Source: JACRCT01 sp049841135
GTDB taxonomy: Bacteria; Myxococcota; Myxococcia; Myxococcales; UBA5297
Direction of reading: 5' to 3'
Length of the DNA: 64,000 nucleotides
Assembly: GCA_049841135.1 (NCBI GenBank)
Contig: JASGHK010000008.1
Span: 248,001-312,000 of the forward strand
Numbering within the stretch: position 1 is the first letter of the stretch; the number at the start of each line of letters is the position of its first letter. Below the pieces are notes generated by a model. It was not told the origin of the DNA. It saw nothing but the letters and a program-made list of their open reading frames with translations, and made no database searches. The translations under genes were made by a program, and so were the position numbers. This document shows, piece after piece, positions 57,627-64,000 of this stretch.

Positions 57627-58982
57627 ATGTCGCTCGGCGATGCCCTGGGGTTCCTCCTCATCTTCGGCATCCCCGTCGTCTGGGGTCTGCGCACGTGGTA
57701 CCTGCAGAAGCGGCGCGACGAGGCCCAGCTCGCCAAGGACGACCCGGTTCCCGACGCCCACGGCATCGTCGGGAGCGACGGCGCGGAGCACGACACCTAC
57801 CGCTGCGGCTTCGACTGGAAGGCGCTGGGGGGCGAGCTGGGCTTGAAGCATGTGCCGCCGGGCGGCGGGTCGGGCGGCCACCTGCTGCTCGGGTCGACGG
57901 GCTCTCTCAAGGTCAGCATCTCGGAGCTCGCGCTGACCGACGGCCCCGACCGCGACGAGTCCGCGGGCGTCGCCATCGAAGTGGACAGCAAGGGGCGCAT
58001 CCCCGCCGGGGTCGCGCTGCGGGCCGAGGAGCGCCTGGACGTCGTGCGCAAGACCGTCCAGGGAGAGGACCTGCTCGTGGGCGACGAGGAGTTCGACTCG
58101 CAGGCGCACGTGCAAGGGCCCGAGGACGCGGTGCTGGCGGCGCTGCGCGAGCCGGCCCGACGGGCGCTGCTGCCGCTCTTGACCGGCCACCGCGCCACGG
58201 TGACGGATGGGGTCCTTCGGGTGGAGCTGTGCGGCGACGTCGACGCCGAGATGGTCAAGCGGATGCTCGCGGGGATGTCGGCGACGGCGCAGGCGCTCTT
58301 CGTCCCGTCGGTGCCGGACGCGCTGGCCGAGGGCGCCCAGGCGGATTCCCACCCGGAGGTCCGGCTCAAGAGCCTGGAGGCGTTGCTGCGGTCCTGGCGC
58401 GAGCACGAAGCCGCCAAGCGCGCCGGCCTCGCGGCGATCATCGACGCCAACCCGCGGGCGCGACTGGCTGCGGCGCGGCTGCTCGCGGACGAGCAAGCGG
58501 CCCTGGCGCTCAAGGCGCTGGCGGACGACGGCGCGGTGCCCGCGGAGGTCCGCATCGGCGCGCTGGAGACGCTGCTGGAGCTTCGGCCGGAATTCCTGGG
58601 GGAGTCGTTGCGCCGCTGGGCCTCCTCGGACGAGAGCCTCGCGGCGCCGGCGGCGCGGGCCCTGGGGACGATCGGCGATGCAGGAGCGGAGCAGGTGCTC
58701 ATCGCGCTGCTCGCGCACCCGGTCGCGGGCGCGAGAGCCGCGGCGGTGGAGTCGCTGGGGGTCGTCGGCACCATCCGTGCGGTCGAGCCGCTCACGGCGC
58801 TGCTCTCGGACCGGGCGCACCGCGAGCATGCCCAGAGCGCGATCCGGCAGATCCAGTCCAAGCTGGGCGACGTCGGCGCGGGGCGGCTCTCGGTGGTCGT
58901 GGAGCAAGGCGAGAGTGGGGCCTTGAGCCTGTCTGACCGCGACGAGTCAGCTCTGGATGCCCCAGAGCGCGTGAAGAGCTGA
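57627..58982 (+). CDS. HEAT-repeat protein with N-terminal membrane helix
   Basis: The 451-residue protein begins with one membrane helix (ALGFLLIFGIPVVWGLRTWY) and then a beta-rich region of unknown type (about 50-250). The C-terminal part has HEAT/PBS-lyase-like repeats (AAPAARALGTIGDAGAEQVL, ARAAAVESLGVVGTIRAVEP). Such repeats are protein-binding scaffolds. The ATG at 57627 was chosen because the helix follows. It is divergent from thrA. Confidence 0.78.
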   Translation: MSLGDALGFLLIFGIPVVWGLRTWYLQKRRDEAQLAKDDPVPDAHGIVGSDGAEHDTYRCGFDWKALGGELGLKHVPPGGGSGGHLLLGSTGSLKVSISELALTDGPDRDESAGVAIEVDSKGRIPAGVALRAEERLDVVRKTVQGEDLLVGDEEFDSQAHVQGPEDAVLAALREPARRALLPLLTGHRATVTDGVLRVELCGDVDAEMVKRMLAGMSATAQALFVPSVPDALAEGAQADSHPEVRLKSLEALLRSWREHEAAKRAGLAAIIDANPRARLAAARLLADEQAALALKALADDGAVPAEVRIGALETLLELRPEFLGESLRRWASSDESLAAPAARALGTIGDAGAEQVLIALLAHPVAGARAAAVESLGVVGTIRAVEPLTALLSDRAHREHAQSAIRQIQSKLGDVGAGRLSVVVEQGESGALSLSDRDESALDAPERVKS

Positions 58983-59053
58983 CACTCCTCCCTGGAGTTC
59001 GACCCCTCCTGGCAGTATGACGTGCGCCCTTCTCCCGCCCCCCGGAGGACTCC

Positions 59054-60385
59054 ATGGACCTGCACCCGGAACACGACCGCAAGGTGGCCGCCGTCGCCCA
59101 GGCGCTGCGCGAGCGCGCCGAACGCGGCGAGCCGGTCCACATCTCGAAAGGCGGGGTCCAGCACGTGGTCCCGCTGCCGGGCGATCGACGGCGGCTGGGT
59201 GCACCAATCGATGTCTCGGGCCTGAACCGGATCCTCTCCATCGATCCCAAGGCGCGCACCTGCGTCGCCGAGCCCGGCATCGCCTTCTCCGAGGTCCTCA
59301 AGGCCACGCTCGCCCACGGCCTCATCCCCACCGTCGTCCCCGAGCTCGAGGGGATCGCGCTGGGCGGCGCGGTCGCCGGCTGCTCGGTGGAGTCGATGTC
59401 CTACAAGTACGGCGGCTTCCACGACGGCTGCCTCGAGTACGAGATCGTGACCAGCGCCGGCGAGGTGCTGACCTGCTCGCGCGAGAAGGAGCCGCTGGCC
59501 TTCGAGATGATCCACGGCTCGTACGGCACGCTCGGCGTCCTGACGCGGCTGACCTTCAAGCTGGTGCCAGCGACGCCCTACGTGCGCATGGAGTACCGCA
59601 CGCTCCCCTCGCCCGAGGCCTTCCGCGACTTCATGTTCGAGCGCTGCCAGGCCGACGACTACGACTTCGTCGACGGCATCATCCACTCACCGGACCGCTG
59701 CGTGGCCTGCCTGGGCAAGTTCGTCGAGTCGGTGCCGTACACCTCCAGCTACCGGCGCGGCGCCATCTTCTACAAGAGCACGCTCGCACGGACCGAGGAC
59801 TTCCTCACCACCGATGAGTACTGCTTCCGCTATGACGCCGACTGCCACTGGTTGACGCGCTCCATCCCGCCGCTCGAGTGGGAGCCCGTGCGCAAGATGC
59901 TCGGCGGGGTCTTCCTGGGCTCGACCAACCTCATCCGCTGGTCCAAGCGGCTCGACCGGGTGCTGGGGCTCAAGAAGCGCCCGGACGTCGTCTGCGACGT
60001 CTTCATCCCCGGCTCGAACTTCCACGACTTCTTCTCCTGGTACCGCCGCACCTTCGACTACTGGCCGCTGTGGGTCGTGCCGTACCGGATGCCCCTCCAG
60101 CCGTACGCGTGGATGAGCGACGCCGTGCAGCAGAGCCTCGGCTCGGCCCTGGCCTTCGACTGCGCGGTGTACGGCAAGGTCAACGCCGGCGAGGAGGATT
60201 TCTCGGCGCTGCTGGAGGAGAAGACCTTCGAGCTCGGCGGCATCAAGACGCTCATCGGCCGCAACCACTACTCGCCCGAGCGCTTCTGGCGCGTCTACCA
60301 CGAGAAGAACTACGGCCAGGCCAAGCAGCGCCTGGACCCTCGCGGCGCCTTCCCCGGGCTCTACGAGAAGTTCCACCGCGCGTGA
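59054..60385 (+). CDS. FAD-linked oxidoreductase similar to delta(24)-sterol reductase
   Basis: The 443-residue flavoprotein has a PCMH-type FAD-binding domain (about 40-180): VAEPGIAFSEVLKATLAHGL, then ALGGAVAGCSVESMSYKYGG and LEYEIVTSAGEVLTCS. The latter and the later segments RRTFDYWPLWVVPYRMP and TTDEYCFRYDADCHW resemble DHCR24/DWARF1 sterol reductases. Sterol synthesis is known in some myxobacteria, but no other sterol gene is in the window. It may therefore act on another lipid. Length and domains look complete. Confidence 0.8.
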   Translation: MDLHPEHDRKVAAVAQALRERAERGEPVHISKGGVQHVVPLPGDRRRLGAPIDVSGLNRILSIDPKARTCVAEPGIAFSEVLKATLAHGLIPTVVPELEGIALGGAVAGCSVESMSYKYGGFHDGCLEYEIVTSAGEVLTCSREKEPLAFEMIHGSYGTLGVLTRLTFKLVPATPYVRMEYRTLPSPEAFRDFMFERCQADDYDFVDGIIHSPDRCVACLGKFVESVPYTSSYRRGAIFYKSTLARTEDFLTTDEYCFRYDADCHWLTRSIPPLEWEPVRKMLGGVFLGSTNLIRWSKRLDRVLGLKKRPDVVCDVFIPGSNFHDFFSWYRRTFDYWPLWVVPYRMPLQPYAWMSDAVQQSLGSALAFDCAVYGKVNAGEEDFSALLEEKTFELGGIKTLIGRNHYSPERFWRVYHEKNYGQAKQRLDPRGAFPGLYEKFHRA

Positions 60386-60461
60386 GCGGCGGAGAAGTTC
60401 GTATCGATATGAACTTCGCCCCGTTTGGGGCTGTGCGCGTTCGTCCTATCTAGCGGGGCCG

Positions 60462-60790
60462 AGTTCGAATCGGGGCCAGGTTCCGAATTCGAATCCAGTC
60501 GGGGCCAGGTTCCGAATCCGAATCCGGGAGGATCGCGCGACAGATCAATGATGCGGGCCTCTCTGAAGAGTCCCGTCATATCAAGCATTTGGAAAGAGGC
60601 CCTCCGAGAACCTCAAGAAGTACCAGGGGTTGGCGGAGGCCGGTTTCCGGGCCCGGGACCGGGACCGGGATGCTTTGCCTCCTTCCCTTGATTTTCGAGT
60701 TTTAGTTCGGCCGCCCATTCGGATTCGGAACCTGGCCCCGAGCCGAGTCCCCTTGGATTCGGATTCGGAACCTGGCCCCGAACTCGGCCC
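60462..60790. repeat. inverted-repeat element (MITE-like or structured DNA)
   Basis: The left arm has two copies of a 26-bp motif (60471-60496 and 60500-60525) starting CGGGGCCAGGTTCCGAATxC. The right arm has two in inverse orientation (60716-60740 and 60755-60780). The inner left copy is a perfect 26-bp complement of the outer right copy. Both outer edges carry GGCCGAGTTC-type sequence. In between, GGGCCTCT and AGAGGCCC (about 60553-60601) can form another hairpin. There is no transposase gene inside, so this may be a non-autonomous element. The rest of 60386-60872 holds no gene. Confidence 0.8.
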
Positions 60791-60872
60791 CCCCATCGAG
60801 GACAAGCGCTTCCAGACCTCCGCCACTACCAATCCCTATCGATTTTGTAGGCAATAGGCGTGGAGGTTGGCA

Positions 60873-61325
60873 ATGACGGCTGAGTGCCCGGTGTCCTTCG
60901 AGACGGTCGATGAGCGTGCGGCGCGCGGTGTCGCGCTGGTCGTGATGGCGGCGACCGCGGTGTTCGTCGCGACTCCGTTCAAGTGGATCGCAGCCCTCCT
61001 CGCCGCCGACTTCCTGGTCCGGGCCTTTGTCACGCCCAAGGTCAGCCCCCTCGCGGCCCTGGTGCGCTCGGTGCTCCGCACCTTGAAGGTGGCGCCCAAG
61101 CCGACCGACGCCGCGCCCAAGCGCTTCGCCGCCGGCCTGGGCCTGGTCTTCAGCCTGACGGCCCTCGTCCTCTGGCTCGGCGGCCTGACCACCAGCGCGG
61201 TGATCGTCGCCAGCATCCTCGCCGCCTGCGCCACGCTCGAAGGCGTCTTCGGCTTCTGCCTGGGCTGCTGGGTCTACACGCTGCTCAAGCCGCTGTTCGC
61301 GCGCGCCCAGCCTCAGTCCCGGTAG
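60873..61325 (+). CDS. DUF4395 family membrane protein
   Basis: The 150-residue protein has the family's start ECPVSFETVDERAARGVALV, four hydrophobic helices, FLVRAFVTPKVSPLA, and the conserved end GVFGFCLGCWVYTLL. DUF4395 proteins are membrane proteins of unknown function, often near thiol-redox genes. The ATG at 60873 lies 6 bp after GGAGG. Its end overlaps a remnant on the other strand by 13 bp. Confidence 0.9.
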   Translation: MTAECPVSFETVDERAARGVALVVMAATAVFVATPFKWIAALLAADFLVRAFVTPKVSPLAALVRSVLRTLKVAPKPTDAAPKRFAAGLGLVFSLTALVLWLGGLTTSAVIVASILAACATLEGVFGFCLGCWVYTLLKPLFARAQPQSR

Positions 61326-61435
61326 AACCGGATTCGCGAGTTGAGCAGCTCGATGTTCGCCGGCTTGTCGAAGCGGAGCAGGAACTGGCGCGTCGCGGCG
61401 TTGCCGGTGTCGACCTGGAGTTCATCGTCACGAGT
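61313..61435 (-). pseudogene. possible C-terminal remnant of an unknown gene
   Basis: The minus-strand frame reads DDELQVDTGNAATRQFLLRF followed by DKPANIELLNSRIRFYRD and a stop. It looks like a real protein end. Upstream, the same frame is closed by TGA after ATG-GAA-GAA, so there is no start. Either an in-frame stop has arisen or the upstream body was deleted. No family is assigned. Confidence 0.4.
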
Positions 61436-61453
61436 TCATTCTTCCATCGCGCG

Positions 61454-62219
61454 CTACGTCGGCGCCGCCTTGCTCCTCCGGGCGCGCGGCGCCGACGGCA
61501 GCTCCTTCGTCAGCTTCTCGCGGGACCACTCCGTCCAGGGACCGAGCACGGTCTCCGGCTGACCACGTGCGAGGGCCTCGTCCAGGGCCGTGCACATCGC
61601 GACGTACTCCGCGCACCAGGTTACCCGGGGCGCCAACGCGGCGAACTGCTCTTTGGCCTGGGCGAGGAACGGCCGCGCTTCGTCGCAGCGCGCGAGCCTG
61701 GCGAGACAGCAGGCGCGGTTGAAGAGCCGGTGGTCCTTCGAGAGGATCTCGTCCTGCTCAAACACTCCCAGCAACCCGGTGACGGTCGCGGTCTCCTCTA
61801 GCCAAGGCTTCACCTCCTGGGCGACGTACTGCTCGAATCGCACCGAAGATGCGCGCCAGTTCGGGCTCGGGCTTCACCAAAGGGACCGACCAGTGGTCGG
61901 TCGCCAGCCAGTGGCTCGACGGTCCGTAACACACCGTGGCCTCGACCGGGGCCTTGCCGTGCTGAGGCACGCCGAGCGTCCCTCCAGGAGAGAGAAAGAT
62001 GTGGCCGGGCTTGGTGAACAGCGCGCTCGAGGCGTAGGTGACACCGAACGTGGTTCCCAAGAACCAATCTCCCCGCGTGTCGATCGCTACGATCTGGAGG
62101 ATGTCCTCGCGCACGCGGGAGAGCTGCAATGGCCGTCCGGACTTGGCGAAGCCGAGCGGTCCGAGAAGGGAGAGGAGGCTCTCGCGCAGCGGCCGGAACG
62201 GCTTGATGGGAACGCTCAT
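61454..62219 (-). CDS. DUF4304-like hypothetical protein (one frameshift)
   Basis: The ATG at 62219 opens VPIKPFRPLRESLLSLLGPLG, then FAKSGRPLQLSRVREDILQI, a pattern like DUF4304 proteins. After ELARIF the frame shifts near 61845, and continues as RFEQYVAQEVKPWLEETATV and a helical tail (LFNRACCLARLARCDEARPF). Length 3n+1 supports one extra base and a 254-residue protein. The role is unknown. DUF4304 genes are sometimes found in toxin-immunity regions, but nothing here shows that. Confidence 0.65.
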
Positions 62220-62504
62220 GGGTCTCGGCTCCGAGTACGACGAACGGCGGCGTTCCGGTCACGCTACCCGCACGCAGACGGGGCCGCGAGGGCTGGCACC
62301 GAGGCTCCAGAACTCCGAAGAAAGCGCGTGTCTCGAAACGCAACCGAATCAGCAGCGCCGTGAGACTGCCGAAGCCGACCGAGGTGGCGCCCGCATTCGG
62401 GGCCCGACCGAGGCGGCAGCGGGTGGTGTTCGAAGGCACGCCAAGACTGCTGCAGGGGGCGAAGAAGCCGCTGACCGGCGCGGCGAGATCTGAACGACCG
62501 AGCC

Positions 62505-62813
62505 CTATTCCGAGCAGTGACTGTGGGCCCGGTTGCACTCCACGAAGCTGGGGAAGACCCTTTTGCAGTCGGGGCCATCGCACCGGCAGCCGCACATCGT
62601 CGCTGGAGGCAGCGCCTCACAGGCGCTGCCATTCCACACCCACTGCGCCCCTATGCAGCAGGACTGGATTGAGTAGCGCGCGTCGAGAGCCAGGACTCCC
62701 GGCGAGGAGAACGCCGAGCTGCAGTGGGCGCGACAGCCCGGACTCAAAGCGGCCACGGTGGTCAGGAGCATGACTGCGCCGAGCCGGCCCCTCTTCGCGA
62801 TGAGCGCTCGCAT
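62505..62813 (-). CDS. small Cys-rich lipoprotein
   Basis: From the ATG at 62813 the 102-residue protein has a lipoprotein signal (GAVMLLTTVAALSPGC) and a mature part with ten Cys (QSCCIGAQWVWNGSACEALP, CGCRCDGPDCKRVFPSF). It starts 15 bp after the stop of the upstream lipoprotein gene and is probably co-transcribed. A longer frame upstream belongs to the shifted frames of that gene. No function is recognised. Confidence 0.7.
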   Translation of the reverse strand: MRALIAKRGRLGAVMLLTTVAALSPGCRAHCSSAFSSPGVLALDARYSIQSCCIGAQWVWNGSACEALPPATMCGCRCDGPDCKRVFPSFVECNRAHSHCSE

Positions 62814-62827
62814 TGGGATCCCCGCTT

Positions 62828-63338
62828 TCAGTCGCAGCGCGTCGACCCGCAGTGCGACCAGACCCCGAATCTGCCGCGCCCGTCGCTCTTCTCGGTCCTC
62901 TGGAATCTCGCTCTCCCCGAGGTGGAACGGCCCGCAGGATACACCCATCGCCCGGCGGGCCTTCCTCCGACCTCGCTTCGCGCCGGGAAGACCGGGTCGA
63001 CTCCCTCGAAGCTCCGCCTTTGGGCGGCAGCTCCAGATGCACCTGCCCTCCGCGTGCCGGCCTCGGGCGGGATGGCCAGGAGCGCCTGCGCACGCTCAAG
63101 CCCGCCCGGATCGGGTGCTGGCGGCGCTTCTGCGTCCGGCACTTCGATCTCCTGAGCGTCGGCGGCGAGCTGCGAGGCATCCCAGGGCGGAGCGACGGAG
63201 GCATCGGCCGGGGCGATCGAAGCGGCGTCCTCGGAGACGCCCCGCCACGTCCGCCGCCGTCGAAGAAGGAGGCTGGGGGCAGGCGGCGAGACCCAGGCCG
63301 CAGACGGGGACGAGCGGGAGAGAGGTCGCACGCTCCAT
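62828..63338 (-). CDS. small lipoprotein reconstructed across four frameshifts
   Basis: The ATG at 63338 starts a lipobox signal (ERATSLPLVPVCGLGLAAC). Coherent coding then moves through three frames: VSEDAASIAPADASVAPPWD, GGQVHLELPPK, and VDPVFPARSEVGGRPAGRWV to a stop at 62828. The breaks are at a GGGG run near 63240, near 63083, at an AAA run near 63020, and at GAAGCTC (63008-63014). The length of 3n+1 agrees with four extra bases, giving about 168 residues. A true pseudogene is possible, but no stop codon has accumulated. Function is unknown. Confidence 0.55.
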
Positions 63339-63479
63339 TCATCGCCCAGCGAGGGGCTGCGGCCACCTCCCGGGACCTCGAGGCGCGACCGCCAACTGTC
63401 GACCCGAGGATGATCGCCACTTTTCGTTGGTGGGTCGGGTCGCCGGGCCCGAGCCCGATGGGCACAATTCCTCTCCGCC

Positions 63480-64000
63480 ATGCCCCCCCATTTCCAGCCC
63501 GAACCCCTGCGTACCGTCCCCTCGCCCCACCCCCTGACCGGTGAGCTCGGCACGTCCGTCCTGCGCCTGTACCTGACGGTGCGAGCGGCCACCGAGGACC
63601 TGTGCAAGACGCTCGAGCCCGAGGACTACGTCGTCCAGTCCATGCCCGAGGCGAGCCCGGCCAAGTGGCACCTGGGCCACACGAGCTGGTTCTTCGAGAC
63701 CTTCCTGCTGCGCGAGCACCTTCGCGGCTACGAGCCCTACGACCCGAGCTGGGCCTTCCTCTTCAACTCGTATTACGAGGCCGCCGGCCCGCGGATCGCC
63801 CGGGCCAGCCGCGGCATGCTGACGCGGCCGACCGTCGAAGAGGTCGTGGCCTACCGCCACCACGTCGATTCCCGGATGGAGGACCTGCTGCGCAAGCTCG
63901 ACGAGTCGCGCCTCTCCGACCTCGTCCCGTCCATCCTGCTCGGCCTGCACCACGAGCAGCAGCACCAGGAGCTGCTGCTGACCGACCTCAAGCACGCCTT
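63480..64000 (+). CDS. egtB: ergothioneine biosynthesis protein EgtB, N-terminal part (truncated by window end)
   Basis: The visible 173 residues form the DinB-like domain of EgtB, the iron enzyme that joins hercynine to a thiol with O2. The iron ligands are visible: His in AKWHLGHTSWFFETFLL and the HxxxHxE motif in GLHHEQQHQELLLTDLKH. The C-terminal sulfatase-modifying-factor domain lies outside the window. The ATG at 63480 was chosen as the first in frame; a later start near VRAATEDL would be too short. The neighbouring egtD is not in view. Confidence 0.92.
   Translation, partial: MPPHFQPEPLRTVPSPHPLTGELGTSVLRLYLTVRAATEDLCKTLEPEDYVVQSMPEASPAKWHLGHTSWFFETFLLREHLRGYEPYDPSWAFLFNSYYEAAGPRIARASRGMLTRPTVEEVVAYRHHVDSRMEDLLRKLDESRLSDLVPSILLGLHHEQQHQELLLTDLKHA

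Noticed and set aside
60462..60490. tRNA-like GAGTTCGAATC sequence
   Set aside because: The T-loop-like motif is part of the inverted repeat, and no acceptor, D or anticodon arm can be folded around it.

Overview
The window is a high-GC (about 70%) chromosomal segment that looks like a myxobacterium (Myxococcota), possibly from an uncultured or draft genome. The clues are several Ser/Thr protein kinases, many lipoproteins with Asp/Ala/Pro-rich linkers after the lipobox, two proteins ending in a MYXO-CTERM-like tail (Gly-Gly-Cys-x-Cys, one hydrophobic helix, Arg-rich end), CGDG-type cysteine-rich repeats, and long WG-propeller repeats. No rRNA, tRNA or CRISPR array was found.

Layout. 0-8.5 kb is a mobile-element region. 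It holds an unknown gene running off the left edge, a membrane-protein gene split from its start codon by an IS66 element (2531-4993), a C-terminally truncated DUF1622-like gene, and a 79-bp repeat array whose central palindromes covary. A second, almost identical IS66 copy (5934-8396) sits inside that array. Both IS copies have 24-bp terminal inverted repeats and exact 8-bp target duplications. 8.5-14.4 kb carries an esterase-like lipoprotein, a FIST sensor/histidine kinase/response regulator operon with ATGA overlaps, and gene debris. 14.4-18 kb holds an SDR/TetR pair with an operator palindrome and two exported proteins. 18-25.2 kb carries a soluble-adenylyl-cyclase-like signalling protein and a cell-surface protein with 21 ADAM-disintegrin-like repeats. 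25.2-34.3 kb carries a radical SAM protein, a phospholipase D-like lipoprotein, a PilZ-Hsp70 fusion, an S15/CocE-type hydrolase with a surface-sorting tail and a papain-like exported protein.

34.6-40 kb is a probable operon of a kinase, a TPR/PEGA protein and a WG-propeller lipoprotein. 40-52.7 kb is mixed: Cys-rich lipoprotein, RibD-C/DHFR-like reductase, alpha/beta hydrolase, PrsW protease, GNAT-fold protein, ADP-glucose pyrophosphorylase (glgC), METTL24/FkbM-like methyltransferase, a second propeller lipoprotein and a kinase-TPR protein. 52.8-57.6 kb is a complete thrA-thrB-thrC operon for threonine synthesis. 57.6-64 kb has a HEAT-repeat protein, a DHCR24-like flavoprotein, an inverted-repeat element, DUF4395, a DUF4304-like protein, two small lipoproteins, and the start of egtB (ergothioneine synthesis) at the right edge.

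Caution. At least a dozen otherwise well-preserved genes contain single-base frameshifts, nearly all +1, and about ten of these lie in or next to GAGCTC. For the interrupted genes the total length modulo 3 fits the inferred number of insertions. I treat most as real genes with probable sequence errors, not as pseudogenes. Coordinates of such genes run from start to stop across the shift.
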